DNA of 52,114 bases from Bifidobacteriaceae bacterium (GCA_031268215.1 JAIRXP010000062.1:1-52114), one strand, 5' to 3'; numbered from the stretch's first letter, positions 42,551 through 51,763 are shown. A program made the numbers and translations. The notes: generated by a model not told the origin, from the letters alone.

Positions 42551-42579
42551 GTTAGGACATACGGTCAACCTGTGTTAGG
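42551..42579 (+). promoter_or_regulatory. GTTAGG direct repeat upstream of iolD
   Basis: GTTAGG occurs at 42551-42556 and 42574-42579, 23 bp apart, about 50-70 bp before iolD. Two helical turns fits a repeat-binding regulator of the inositol operon. TTGTTA (42549) could serve as -35, but the -10 side is poor. Confidence 0.25.
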
Positions 42580-42623
42580 CTTCCGGGCCAACAAGCAAAC
42601 CGATTCGGGGAAGGTAAGCCACA

Positions 42624-44582
42624 GTGGTCAAGTCCACGCAGCGCGGCACGGTCCGGTTGACCGTCGGTCAGGCGATCGTGCGCTTCCTGGCCCAGCAATA
42701 CACCGAACGCGACGGCGCCCAGCGCCGGGCGATCCAAGGCATGTTCGGGATCTTTGGCCACGGCAACGTCTGCGGCCTTGGCCAGGCCCTGCTCCAAAAC
42801 GAAATCGACCCCGCCCCCGGCGAGGACCGGCTGCTGTATTACCTGGGGCGCAACGAACAAGGCGCGGTCCACGTCGCCGCGGCCTTCGCCAAGGCCTCGC
42901 GCAGACTCTCCACGCTGGCCGCCACGTCCTCAATTGGGCCCGGCGCGACCAACATGGTCACCGGCGCGGCGCTCGCCACCACCAACCGCCTGCCAGTCCT
43001 GATCCTGCCCAGCGATATCTTCGCAACCCGCGCGGCGGATCCAGTTCTGCAACAGCTAGAGGACCCCGCCAGCCCCGGCGCGTCCGTCAACGACTGCTTC
43101 AAGCCGGTCTCGCGGTTCTTCGCCCGGGTGGAGCGTCCCGAGCAGTTGACCTCGGCATTGATGGGGGCTATGCGCGTGCTGACCGACCCGGCGGAAACCG
43201 GCGCCGTGACCATCGCCCTGCCCCAAGACGTTCAAGCCGAAACTTACGACTGGCCAGCCGAACTGCTGGACAAGCGGGTCTGGCACATTGCCCGCCCGCC
43301 AGCCGAACCTGCCCAGTTACGCCGCGCCGCCGCGCTCATCCGACGGGCCAAGCGCCCGTTGATCATCGCTGGAGGAGGCGTTGTCTATTCCGGGGCCGAT
43401 GCCGCTCTCAGGGCATTCGCAACCAGCACCGGTATCCCAGTGGCGGACACCCAGGCAGGAAAAGGCGCCATCAATTGGGACCATCCCGGGTCCGTTGGCG
43501 GAGTCGGGGCGACGGGATCACACGCCGCCAACCACCTAGCGGTCAGTGCGGATCTGGTGATCGGGATAGGAACACGGTATTCCGACTTCACGACGGCATC
43601 GCGCACCCAATTCCGCGACCCAGGTGTGTCCTTCATCAACATTAACGTGGCGGCGTTCGATGCCGCCAAACACGCAGGTCTGATGGTCGTGGCGGACGCG
43701 CGCGCGGCCCTTGACGCCCTGGGCGAAGAACTGAGCGACTACCAGGTCAGCCCGGATTATGCCGGCCGGATTGCCCGCGAACGTCAAGCCTGGGCGGAGA
43801 TCACCGACCACTGTTACAACTTGGGTCATGGGCCGCTACCGGCTCAAACCGAGGTCTTTGGGGCACTCAATGAACTGATGGGACCCGAAGATGTCCTGAT
43901 CAACGCCGCCGGCTCCATGCCCGGTGACTTACAAGCTCTTTGGCGGGCGCAGAATTCACGCGCATATCACGTTGAATACGCCTACTCCTGCATGGGCTAC
44001 GAGATTCCCGCCGCGCTTGGAGTCAAGCTGGCGTTGCCGGACCATGAAGTGGTCGCGATTGTTGGCGACGGCACCTACCAGATGCTTCCCATGGAGCTAG
44101 CGACCATTGTTCAAGAGGGCGTCAAAGTCATCTTCGTGCTGTTACAAAACCACGGATTCGCCTCAATTGGCGCGCTGAGCGAGTCGCACGGCTCGCAGCG
44201 GTTCGGCACCAAGTACCTGGCGCGCAACCCTCAGACTGGGCGCCTGGATGGGCCGCCGGTGCCGGTCGACATCGCAGCCAACGCTGCGAGCTGGGGTCTT
44301 GAGGTGATCAAAGCCCAGACCATAGCCAGCTTCAAGGATGCCTACCGCCAGGCCCAAGCGGCCACCGGGCCGGTCATGATCTACATCGAGACTGATCCGG
44401 AAGGTCCCAACCCGCCCTCCGATTCATGGTGGGACGTGCCCGTGGCGGCGGTCTCCAGTCTGGAGTCAACCCAGCGGGCCCGAGCCGCCTATGAAGCGGG
44501 CAAAGCCACGCAACTGCCATTGATAACGCAAGCCCCCTGCGGCTCTAGCTCCATCGAGTTGAACGAGTCCCTGAACGAATGA
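42624..44582 (+). CDS. iolD: 3D-(3,5/4)-trihydroxycyclohexane-1,2-dione hydrolase
   Basis: A thiamine-diphosphate enzyme of myo-inositol catabolism that opens the ring of the diketo intermediate to 5-deoxy-D-glucuronate. The protein has 652 residues, the family length. Marks are MTVGQ-like start (RLTVGQAIVRFLAQQYTERDG), GMFGIFGHGNVCGLGQAL, the catalytic Glu in GRNEQGAVH, the C-terminal cofactor motif GDGTYQMLP...NHGFASIG, and PSDSWWDVPVAAVSSLE near the end. GTG start with GGGAAGG upstream. First gene of the operon. Confidence 0.95.
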   Translation: MVKSTQRGTVRLTVGQAIVRFLAQQYTERDGAQRRAIQGMFGIFGHGNVCGLGQALLQNEIDPAPGEDRLLYYLGRNEQGAVHVAAAFAKASRRLSTLAATSSIGPGATNMVTGAALATTNRLPVLILPSDIFATRAADPVLQQLEDPASPGASVNDCFKPVSRFFARVERPEQLTSALMGAMRVLTDPAETGAVTIALPQDVQAETYDWPAELLDKRVWHIARPPAEPAQLRRAAALIRRAKRPLIIAGGGVVYSGADAALRAFATSTGIPVADTQAGKGAINWDHPGSVGGVGATGSHAANHLAVSADLVIGIGTRYSDFTTASRTQFRDPGVSFININVAAFDAAKHAGLMVVADARAALDALGEELSDYQVSPDYAGRIARERQAWAEITDHCYNLGHGPLPAQTEVFGALNELMGPEDVLINAAGSMPGDLQALWRAQNSRAYHVEYAYSCMGYEIPAALGVKLALPDHEVVAIVGDGTYQMLPMELATIVQEGVKVIFVLLQNHGFASIGALSESHGSQRFGTKYLARNPQTGRLDGPPVPVDIAANAASWGLEVIKAQTIASFKDAYRQAQAATGPVMIYIETDPEGPNPPSDSWWDVPVAAVSSLESTQRARAAYEAGKATQLPLITQAPCGSSSIELNESLNE

Positions 44583-44592
44583 GGAACCAAGA

Positions 44593-45771
44593 ATGACCGC
44601 CACAAGCGCCGCTGCCGCCACTAGCGCGGCCACGAACACCGCTGCCACCGCTGCCACCGCCGGTACCGTACCGGATACCGGTCCCGGACCAGCCACCGGC
44701 GCGGCCCCGGCCAGCCCACTGGCCAAAATGACCGCCACCCAGCCCACGGCCCTATGGAATGACTCCGCCGACCCGCGCGAGTTGAGCCAAGCCATTAGCT
44801 GGGGCGCGGTCGGGGCGACCTGCAATCCAGTGATCGCACTGAGCTGCATTAAAGCGGACCAAGCCCGCTGGCAGGCGCGTCTGGCAGAACTGGCGGCCGC
44901 CCACCCCAGAGCCGGCGAATCCGAACTGGGTTGGAAAGTCGTTGAAGAACTCTCGGCCGATGCCGCCCAACTCCTGGAACCCGCCTTCGAGCGGTACCAA
45001 GGTATTAATGGGAGGCTGTCGCTGCAAACCGATCCCAGGCTTCACCGTGATGCCCAGGCCTTGGCGGACCAAGCTGAACACTTCTCCGCGCTGGCGCCCA
45101 ACGTCATCGTCAAGATTCCGGCCACAGCCGTGGGACTAGAGGCTATCGAAGAGGCCACCTACCGTGGCGTCTCAGTCAACGTGACCGTTTCTTTCACCGC
45201 CGCCCAAGCGGTCGCCGCCGGCCAAGCCATTGAGCGTGGCCTGAAGCGCCGCCAAGCCGAAGGCGAAGACACCTCAAAGATGGGGCCCGTTGTGACCATC
45301 ATGGTGGGACGCCTCGACGACTGGATGCGGGAGGTGGTCAAGCGTGAGCGGATCGCGATTGATCCCGGATACCTGGAATGGGCTGGTGTGGCCGCGTTCA
45401 AGCGGGCTTACCAGGCCTTCAACGAACTTGGCCTACGGGCCCGGCTGCTGTCCGCTGCCTACCGCAACATTCTGCACCTGACTGAGTTCGTTGGCGGGGA
45501 CGTTGTAGTCTCACCGCCGTTTAGCTGGCAGGTCATGATCAACGACAACAACCTGGAACTCGGAGCGCGGATGGATTCACCAGTTGAACACAACATATTG
45601 GCAGGACTGCTGGAACGTGTTCCGGAATTCCGCCGGGCCTATGAGCCGGACGGCCTGAAGCCGGCCGAATTCGACACTTTTGGCGCTACCCGCAAGACAT
45701 TGCGCCAATTCCTGGCGGCCAACAGCGAATTGGACGCATTAGTGCGTGAGGTGCTGATCCCGGCGCCTTAA
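44593..45771 (+). CDS. Transaldolase-family protein of the inositol operon
   Basis: This 392-residue protein starts at ATG with GAGGAA six bases upstream. The fold is a TIM barrel with the family's ATCNPVIAL near the N-terminus, VIVKIPATAVG holding the Schiff-base Lys, and VNVTVSFTAAQAVA. A distinctive feature is the first 45 residues, built almost only of Ala, Thr, Gly and Pro with repeated AAT units, unlike any transaldolase domain. It lies 10 bp after iolD, so it probably acts on an inositol- or polyol-derived sugar phosphate. It may substitute for a classical IolJ-type aldolase step, which is absent here. Substrate inferred. Confidence 0.8.
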   Translation: MTATSAAAATSAATNTAATAATAGTVPDTGPGPATGAAPASPLAKMTATQPTALWNDSADPRELSQAISWGAVGATCNPVIALSCIKADQARWQARLAELAAAHPRAGESELGWKVVEELSADAAQLLEPAFERYQGINGRLSLQTDPRLHRDAQALADQAEHFSALAPNVIVKIPATAVGLEAIEEATYRGVSVNVTVSFTAAQAVAAGQAIERGLKRRQAEGEDTSKMGPVVTIMVGRLDDWMREVVKRERIAIDPGYLEWAGVAAFKRAYQAFNELGLRARLLSAAYRNILHLTEFVGGDVVVSPPFSWQVMINDNNLELGARMDSPVEHNILAGLLERVPEFRRAYEPDGLKPAEFDTFGATRKTLRQFLAANSELDALVREVLIPAP

Positions 45772-45915
45772 GAACTTGGGGGCTGTTGGGTTGAACCCAG
45801 TCGCCGCTTCGGGTCCCCGGCAGCTCCCAAGCCCACACCCCTTTCCCCGCTCCCCCTCCCATAAGGTCCGGCCTAAGAGGGCCAAGAAGACCACAAACAC
45901 CGAAAGGAACCGACT

Positions 45916-47346
45916 ATGGCAGCTTCACTGGATGCTCCAGACCACGAACTGCGCCATTCGACCCGGTACCAGTCAGCGCTGCGCAGCGCTGTGTTGGTGT
46001 CAACCTTTGGCGGACTGCTTTTCGGTTTTGATACCGGAGTAATCAACGGCGCATTGCCGTTCATGTCCACTCCAGGGCAGCTCGACCTGAACCCAATGTG
46101 GCAAGGAGTGGTGGCATCATCGTTGATTGCCGGCGCTGCTATTGGCGCATTGGCAGCGGGCCGGCTGGCAGACCGGATAGGCCGGCGCAAGACTATCTTG
46201 ATCCTGGCGGTGGTGTTCACCGTGGCTGCGGCGGCCTGCGCCCTGGCGCCGGACCGCTACGTCATGACCGCCGCCAGGATCGCCCTGGGTCTGGGGGTTG
46301 GCGGGGCTTCCGTCACGGTGCCGGTCTATCTGGCGGAGATATCACCCGCATCTCGGCGCGGCCGGCTGGTCACCCGGAATGAGCTGATGATTGTCACCGG
46401 CCAGTTCCTGGCTTTCGTCTCCAACGCCGTCCTGGCGAGCACTATGGGCGGGGCGGGGCACACTTGGCGGATCATGCTGGCCATGGCCATAATCCCGGCC
46501 GTCGCCTTGTGGATCGGGATGAAAGTGATGCCCGAATCTCCTCGTTGGTACGCCATGAAGGGCCGCGACGCGGAGGCGCTGGCGGTGCTCGAATCGATCC
46601 GTCCGCCAGGCGCCGCCCAAGCTGAGCTGGATGAGATCACTGAGACTGTCAGGCGCGAAGCCGAAGAAGATAAAGCCACATGGCACGACCTGACGCGGAC
46701 TCCCTGGATAAGGCGGTGCCTGCTGATCGGCATCGGAATCGCGGTAATCAACCAAGTGACCGGCGTCAACTCGGTAATGTATTACGGAACCCAAATCATT
46801 GAACGGTCTGGCGTCGCCATGGACCAAGCCATTGTTGGAAACATAGCCAACGGCGTGATTTCAGTGGTGGCCATGCTGGTCGGCATTTGGCTGTTGGGCT
46901 ATGTGGGCCGGCGTCGGCTGGTATTGGTTGGGCTGGTCGCTACCACCTGCGCTCATATCGCGATTGGGCTGGTCGCCAAGGGCCTGCCGGATTCGACATT
47001 CAAGGCTTACCTGGTATTGGGGCTGACCGTGACTTTCTTGGCCTTCATGCAAGGGGCTGTTGGGCCCGCCACTTGGTGTCTACTAGCGGAGGTATTCCCG
47101 TCCCGGGTTCGCGGCTTGGCGATGGGAGCGGCCGTGGCCTGCATGTGGATCACGAACTTCATCATCACGCTATTGTTCCCGTGGGCAGTTTCGCCCGGCG
47201 GGGTTGGCATAGCGACGACGTTCTTCATCTTCGCCGGACTGGGCGTGGTGGCCATAGTTTGGGGCCTGAAATACCTGCCGGAAACCAAGGGCAAATCGCT
47301 AGAACAAATCGAATGGAACTTCGCCTCCGGGCGGATTCCCCACTGA
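45916..47346 (+). CDS. MFS sugar/inositol:proton symporter
   Basis: This 476-residue member of the sugar porter family has twelve helices. Marks are GGLLFGFDTGVINGA (helix 1), RLADRIGRRKT between helices 2 and 3, PESPRWYAMKGR, the helix 7 QQ-like region NQVTGVNSVMYYG, and PETKGKS at the end. It is closest in style to IolT-type myo-inositol importers. It follows the transaldolase gene by 144 bp, and an AAAGGA ribosome site is present. Together with iolD and the dehydrogenase it gives uptake plus catabolism. Confidence 0.9.
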   Translation: MAASLDAPDHELRHSTRYQSALRSAVLVSTFGGLLFGFDTGVINGALPFMSTPGQLDLNPMWQGVVASSLIAGAAIGALAAGRLADRIGRRKTILILAVVFTVAAAACALAPDRYVMTAARIALGLGVGGASVTVPVYLAEISPASRRGRLVTRNELMIVTGQFLAFVSNAVLASTMGGAGHTWRIMLAMAIIPAVALWIGMKVMPESPRWYAMKGRDAEALAVLESIRPPGAAQAELDEITETVRREAEEDKATWHDLTRTPWIRRCLLIGIGIAVINQVTGVNSVMYYGTQIIERSGVAMDQAIVGNIANGVISVVAMLVGIWLLGYVGRRRLVLVGLVATTCAHIAIGLVAKGLPDSTFKAYLVLGLTVTFLAFMQGAVGPATWCLLAEVFPSRVRGLAMGAAVACMWITNFIITLLFPWAVSPGGVGIATTFFIFAGLGVVAIVWGLKYLPETKGKSLEQIEWNFASGRIPH

Positions 47347-47366
47347 CACTTTCAAGGAGAAGAGCA

Positions 47367-48569
47367 ATGAACGTTGCCACCGGGCGCCGGCTAGGGGTCG
47401 GCCTGATTTCCGCGGGCTGGATGGGACGCCTCCATTCGCGTGCCTACCGGGCGATTCCAGACAAGTACGCCGACCTGGAAGTGACGCCGGATCTGGTGAT
47501 CGTCGCGGATCCGGACCTGGCCAACGCCAGTGCCGCCCAGCGCCAGTTCGGCTACCGCCAGTCCACCGCAGACTACCGAGAGGTACTGGCCCACGCGGAT
47601 GTTGAAGCGGTGTCGATCTGCGCGCCCAACTACCTGCACCGCGAGTTCGCTTTGGCAGCGGCAGCGGCCGGGAAACCCTTCTGGATTGAGAAGCCTATGG
47701 GTATTAGTGCTGCCCAAGCCGCCGATGTCGTCGCCGCGGCTGAGAGCGCCGGTCTAGTTACGGGCGTCGGCTTCACGTATCGTCACGCTCCGGCCGTTGA
47801 GTACGCCAAGACGTTGATTGCGCAGGGCGCCATTGGCCGGATCACCAACGTCCACTGCAAGCTGAACGCCGACTATTCGGCCGACCCGCGGGGTGCTCGG
47901 ACCTGGCGTTTTGAACTGGGAAAGGCGGGTACCGGGGTGCTAGGCGACCTTCTGTCGCATGGTTTCGACCTGGCTCAATACTTGGTCGGATCGCCGGTTG
48001 GCGCCGTCTCAGCATTGACTGAGACCTTCATCAAGGAACGGCCGGCGCCAGGCGCCGGCACCGGCCACAACGCCGCCGTGGCGGATGACGCTCCCATGCT
48101 GCCTGTCGAAAACGAAGACTACGCCGCGCTGTTAGTCCGCTTCGGCTGTGGGGCCGCTGGTACCTTTGAGGCTACTCGAGTTGGCGTCGGATCGCGCTGT
48201 GACTACGGAATCTCCGTTCACGGTACGGCCGGCGTCATAGGGTGGAATTTTGAGCGCATGAATGAAGTTGAAATATGTTCGGGACCCTTTGCCCGGGACT
48301 ACGGCTATACGCGGGAGATGTCAGACCATCGGTTTGGCGACTTCGCCCGCTTCCAGCCGGGCGCGGGCATGGGTCTGTCCTTCGATGATCTCAAGACCAT
48401 TGAGGGAGCCCGTTTTGTACGGTCGGTCGTGTCTGGGACCCAAGTGGCCGCCTCAGTGGCGGACGCGCTGGCGACTTCCCGGATTGCTTCCGCCGCGATC
48501 GAATCGGTCAGTTCCGGCCGTTGGGTGACTGTGCCCGAACCAACCGGGAAGACCACATTCGATCTGTAA
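47367..48569 (+). CDS. Gfo/Idh/MocA-family dehydrogenase, probably inositol-type
   Basis: This 400-residue NAD(P)-dependent oxidoreductase starts at ATG with AAGGAGA six bases upstream. The Rossmann motif is GLISAGWMG. The family Lys is in the EKP motif (WIEKPMG), and the substrate-side His/Asp in the segment DLLSHGFDLAQYLVG. In an iol operon this enzyme most likely oxidises myo-, scyllo- or another inositol, or a derived polyol. It is the last gene before the terminators. Confidence 0.88.
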   Translation: MNVATGRRLGVGLISAGWMGRLHSRAYRAIPDKYADLEVTPDLVIVADPDLANASAAQRQFGYRQSTADYREVLAHADVEAVSICAPNYLHREFALAAAAAGKPFWIEKPMGISAAQAADVVAAAESAGLVTGVGFTYRHAPAVEYAKTLIAQGAIGRITNVHCKLNADYSADPRGARTWRFELGKAGTGVLGDLLSHGFDLAQYLVGSPVGAVSALTETFIKERPAPGAGTGHNAAVADDAPMLPVENEDYAALLVRFGCGAAGTFEATRVGVGSRCDYGISVHGTAGVIGWNFERMNEVEICSGPFARDYGYTREMSDHRFGDFARFQPGAGMGLSFDDLKTIEGARFVRSVVSGTQVAASVADALATSRIASAAIESVSSGRWVTVPEPTGKTTFDL

Positions 48570-48573
48570 GAAC

Positions 48574-48712
48574 GTGCGGGCCGGGCGCAGGGGTACGCCC
48601 CGCCCGCACCGGCCGTGGCCTTTACGCTGCGTTGCGTGGAGGCCACGGCCACTTTGGGCCGGAAGGCCGCCGGTTCGGGGTTACCGGTGGCCGTCCGGCC
48701 ATTTCTTCTTGT
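48574..48712 (+). terminator. Triple hairpin terminator after the inositol operon
   Basis: Three consecutive hairpins. The first is GTGCGGGC/GCCCGCAC (48574-48609, with an inner GGGG/CCCC). The second is GGCCGTGGCC/GGCCACGGCC (48611-48650). The third has a 17-position stem (48657-48673 with 48684-48700) followed by ATTTCTTCTTGT. The third has the shape of an intrinsic terminator. The array insulates the inositol operon from the toxin operon. Confidence 0.75.
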
Positions 48713-48862
48713 CCCTCCTTCGGCGCCCCACCCGGTCCTGCTCTGGGGCCACCAATGAAACGACGGGGGGCGCTAAGCTCTGACCCAAGGCGGTGCGGTC
48801 TGTTCCAGCACGGCCTGTGTTGCCCCTAATCGGAAGTCGGACTGAATCTGGAGGACCGGGTT

Positions 48863-49141
48863 GTGAGCAAGATCGGTACTGATGAGAATGCGGTCCGCAG
48901 AGTGACCGCCGGGTTGGATGAAGCGGCTGCGGACTTCGCATACCTGACGCCGGCCGTGCCAACTTCGACAACGTATGGTTTTGTGCGAAGGATGCTTGAA
49001 GCGCAGGGCCGCATTCAGTCCTTGGCCGGACGCTTGTCAGAGGTGATCGAGCAGGATGCCGACAAGGTGACAGCGGTTCATCAGGGTCTGATGGACAACG
49101 ACCAGGCTCTGGCCAACACGTTTAGGATGGACCGGGCATGA
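48863..49141 (+). CDS. Small helical WXG-like partner protein (first gene of LXG operon)
   Basis: This 92-residue protein starts at GTG with GGAGGA upstream. It is predicted all-helical and has no W-x-G. The end pattern DADKVTAVHQGLMDNDQALANTF resembles the small type VII-secreted partner proteins (TIGR04197/DUF3130-like, or EspC-like) that precede LXG toxins. It probably binds the toxin N-terminus to bring it to the type VII secretion machine. Family assignment is by pattern and context; no secretion genes are in the window. Confidence 0.62.
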   Translation: MSKIGTDENAVRRVTAGLDEAAADFAYLTPAVPTSTTYGFVRRMLEAQGRIQSLAGRLSEVIEQDADKVTAVHQGLMDNDQALANTFRMDRA

Positions 49142-49479
49142 GCGGGGAGCCCGATGACGAGCAGCGCCAGGAGTTGGACCGCCTTGACCGGGAAGTTGAA
49201 CAGGCCGAGGATGACCAGCGGGACCAACGCCGACTGCTGGATGAGGCGGAAGACTTGGCTCACGACGGCGTGATGCTCTTCCGGGCAACCGTCGCGGAAC
49301 TGGGCCCTGTTGGCGGAGTGTCCGGTAAGAGCATGGAGGAGTATCTCCACGAGGCGCTGTCCTTGGAGAACGCGCTTGGACAGGACCGTGAGGAACTTGC
49401 TCGCCAAGCACGAGCATTGGTGGCAGCCGCCGAGGAACGCCGTCAGCTTGGCCGGCGGGCCGTTTGGGGGGATGACTAG
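49138..49479 (+). CDS. Small coiled-coil partner protein (DUF3958-like) of LXG operon
   Basis: This 113-residue protein overlaps its neighbours (ATGA before, TAGTG after). It is very rich in Glu, Gln, Arg and Asp (DRLDREVEQAEDDQRDQRRL) and should form a helical hairpin. In streptococcal Tel operons the second gene encodes a similar small helical protein that acts as targeting factor/chaperone for the toxin. Role inferred from position and fold. Confidence 0.6.
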   Translation: MSGEPDDEQRQELDRLDREVEQAEDDQRDQRRLLDEAEDLAHDGVMLFRATVAELGPVGGVSGKSMEEYLHEALSLENALGQDREELARQARALVAAAEERRQLGRRAVWGDD

Positions 49480-50867
49480 TGGTGGAATTGGTTATGCGGC
49501 TTGGGGAGATGCGGGAGCATCGGGAGTGGGCCTTCCGAGTTGAGGGCCTCCTTGGAGCTGCGGAGGCGAAGCTCGGTGGCGCCATTGCGGCGCTGGAAGC
49601 TTCCAGCGAATTGACGAGCGCGGCTTACGATGCCGCGGCGGTCTATTTCAGGGCCGGGCATCGCGAGGCGGCCCGTTTGCTGGGGCAGGCGGCGGAAAAG
49701 CTGCGGAAGGCCATTGATCAGTTCGTAGAGGACTACCTTCAGGAAGTGTCTACAGTGGACCAAGACCAGAACAAACTGATGGCGGGCCACGTGGCCCATA
49801 AGAGGATGGCCCAAGAGCAAGAGGACTTGATCGCCCAGGCCCGAGCGGCTCTTGGCGGTAGTACCTCACTTCCCCAGATGGCTCAGCAGGCCGAACTACA
49901 TCGGCAATGCGCACGTGACCTGATCCGCATCTATCAGTCGATGGATTCCCACGGGAATAGGTGGGAGAAGCTGCCCTACGAAATCGACCTTCTACTCAGT
50001 CACGCCGAGGAACTCATTAAGGCTTTGGGCGAGAACGGTCTAAGACCTGCGGGCAGCCCGGTCACATTAGCGTCGCTCGGCTCTTCGGCGGTTATGGACC
50101 ACCTTTGGCCTTATCAGATAGTCATGGTCGAATTTGGCTTAGATCGTGCGGCCGCCGAATCATTGGTGAAGCTGGAGTCTGGCATCGGACGGGAGTTCCC
50201 AGATATGGAGGCCTCCGAGCAGGCCTACCTCTTTGCGATGGTGGTGTCGAAATTCACTTACAACGATGACAAGTGGGCTCACACCAATGGGTCGCTGGGC
50301 GAATATTTCAAGAAGAAGCTGCCCAGTGGCAAAATGGACCCCTGCGATCTACAAGATGTCTGCTCCCGGCTCGGCGTCTCCGGAGATGCCTTCCAGCACC
50401 TTGAGAATGCCCTAAAGAATCAGCACAGCGGGGCCTTAGCGAAGGGTCAGCCAGATCTGGTCCACTTGATGGCAACCTGCGCCACAGAGCTGGACCCGAA
50501 GGACATTAGGCTGGCAGAGGCGGCAGGAGACCGCCGGATGAATGCCGGGTGGCGGGGAGATGCCCTTGGGGTACTCGAAGGAGGCCCGTCTATGGGAAAT
50601 GACGATTATAAGGCGGACTTGGATGCGGTCAACATTGCTCGTGCTGTCAAGCTGGACGGCGCGGGGTTTCTGATTACAGCGAGGGAGTACTACTCAGGGA
50701 TTACGGATGGATCTTTCACGCGAGCAGATCGCTTCTTGGAACGGTATCCACTGTACATGGTCACGGATGAGCTGACGAACGGCTATTCACCGCTCGTTCC
50801 CAAGAACGACGTTGCTGGGAAGCTCTGGCGGAGTTTGGAGGCGGGTTCGAATGACCTTCTTGAGTGA
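49479..50867 (+). CDS. LXG-type polymorphic toxin with TelC-like C-terminal domain
   Basis: This 462-residue protein starts at GTG sharing a base with the preceding TAG. The N-terminal ~190 residues are long helices, as in LXG secretion domains. The C-terminal part (about 215-460) contains GNDDYKADLDAVNI, with D375, D376, D380 and D382 forming an Asp-rich motif, preceded by FGLDRAAAESLVKLE and LVHLMATCATEL. The pattern resembles TelC of Streptococcus intermedius, a secreted lipid II phosphatase whose Asp-rich motif is needed for toxicity. Such toxins kill neighbouring Gram-positive cells from outside the membrane. The TelC link is from remembered motifs and gene order, not a search, so it is a proposal. 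The last 17 bases overlap the immunity gene. Confidence 0.65.
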   Translation: MVELVMRLGEMREHREWAFRVEGLLGAAEAKLGGAIAALEASSELTSAAYDAAAVYFRAGHREAARLLGQAAEKLRKAIDQFVEDYLQEVSTVDQDQNKLMAGHVAHKRMAQEQEDLIAQARAALGGSTSLPQMAQQAELHRQCARDLIRIYQSMDSHGNRWEKLPYEIDLLLSHAEELIKALGENGLRPAGSPVTLASLGSSAVMDHLWPYQIVMVEFGLDRAAAESLVKLESGIGREFPDMEASEQAYLFAMVVSKFTYNDDKWAHTNGSLGEYFKKKLPSGKMDPCDLQDVCSRLGVSGDAFQHLENALKNQHSGALAKGQPDLVHLMATCATELDPKDIRLAEAAGDRRMNAGWRGDALGVLEGGPSMGNDDYKADLDAVNIARAVKLDGAGFLITAREYYSGITDGSFTRADRFLERYPLYMVTDELTNGYSPLVPKNDVAGKLWRSLEAGSNDLLE

Positions 50868-51609
50868 GGGTGTCGAGGGGCTTGAAGCGGGGCTTGAGCC
50901 CGAGTCCGCGACGAACGCGGACGCTGGTGGCCCGCGCCGGCGCCGGCCACGGCGGCGGAAGGTGTGGTTGGTGGCCGGATCAGCGGTGCTGGTGGTGATG
51001 CTTGGTGTTGGTGGGGTTTGGTTCTCGAAGTGGTATCCGCACCGGACTCTGAATGTGTTCGATGCGGTGATGAATGTGGAATGGGAAGGTGATGAGTTCT
51101 ACCGCAGGTGGGATGCCTCTGGCGACGGCAATATGTGGCAGCCGCATTCGGAATGGTGGTTCACTTCCGATGTTGTCGAGGGGCTGCAGATGTGGATCAG
51201 GTGCCCCGCCCTGTACGACGACCTCGGTTACCGCAATGGGCCTACTAGCTGGTGGGCGGCGCAGTTTCCTGATGAGTTGGAGGTTTCGCTGGTGGAGGAG
51301 CCTCATGAGCAGGTGGAGGTGAGGTACCGGGGGGTTTATCGTCAGGAGACTCGGGTGTTGGCGGTGTGGGCGGAGGTGGATTATAAGTCGGATCAGGCTA
51401 GGGAGCTGTTTGGTCCTGGTGGTTCGGAGGAGCTTGTCTTGGATCCGGACCAGATAGAGGACAAGTTGATGTGGGTGATGAAGGAGTTGGTGTTGCCGGA
51501 CTTCTTGGCGGTGAATCCGAAGGTGAAGTTCACTACAGAGGATTGGGGCAACGTTGAGGTCGTGTATCGGGATGTTCCCATGGGTTGTGAGTCGTTCAAG
51601 TGTCAGTGA
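50851..51609 (+). CDS. TipC-like membrane-anchored immunity protein, copy 1
   Basis: A protein of 252 residues, with ATG inside the toxin 3' end and GGAGGCGGG six bases upstream. A basic Arg-rich segment (RRRRPRRRK) is followed by one transmembrane helix (about 38-58) and an extracellular domain beginning KWYPHRTLNVFDAV. The start Y-P-x-x-x-x-N-V-F-D is reminiscent of TipC immunity proteins, which neutralise TelC outside the membrane. The topology is right for a toxin that acts extracellularly. Assignment by context and motif. Confidence 0.62.
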   Translation: MTFLSEGVEGLEAGLEPESATNADAGGPRRRRPRRRKVWLVAGSAVLVVMLGVGGVWFSKWYPHRTLNVFDAVMNVEWEGDEFYRRWDASGDGNMWQPHSEWWFTSDVVEGLQMWIRCPALYDDLGYRNGPTSWWAAQFPDELEVSLVEEPHEQVEVRYRGVYRQETRVLAVWAEVDYKSDQARELFGPGGSEELVLDPDQIEDKLMWVMKELVLPDFLAVNPKVKFTTEDWGNVEVVYRDVPMGCESFKCQ

Positions 51610-51618
51610 GGTGTTGGT

Positions 51619-51750
51619 ATGGGTAGCTTGCCTAAGCTCGGGAGAGATATGTTCTGGTGCCAGGGAGACCACCGGTGGTCCGGCGGGGATACGGAGCCGG
51701 TTCAGTGTTCTTGTGCATCTCTGGCGCGGTTCGGAGGCGGGGTCTGGTGA
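51619..51750 (+). CDS. 43-codon ORF between immunity genes (doubtful)
   Basis: Opens MGSLPKLGRDMFW with GAGG seven bases before the ATG; its stop overlaps the next GTG (GTGA). It may serve only for translational coupling to the second immunity gene. It lies in a region where the toxin-tail remnant is read in another frame, so it is probably not an ancient gene. Confidence 0.3.
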   Translation: MGSLPKLGRDMFWCQGDHRWSGGDTEPVQCSCASLARFGGGVW

Positions 51751-51763
51751 CTGGCTCGGGTGA
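51719..51763 (+). pseudogene. Remnant of a toxin 3' end
   Basis: Reads LWRGSEAGSGDWLG and stop, matching the toxin's own tail LWRSLEAGSNDLLE. About 33 of 45 bases are identical, and the start codons of the two immunity genes fall at the same alignment position (base 29). So a second toxin-immunity cassette once joined here; only the end of the toxin is left. Confidence 0.6.

Noticed and set aside
46887..47366. N-terminal extension of the Gfo/Idh dehydrogenase by 160 codons
   Set aside because: The extension lies over the transporter gene in another frame, and AAGGAGA fixes the start at 47367.
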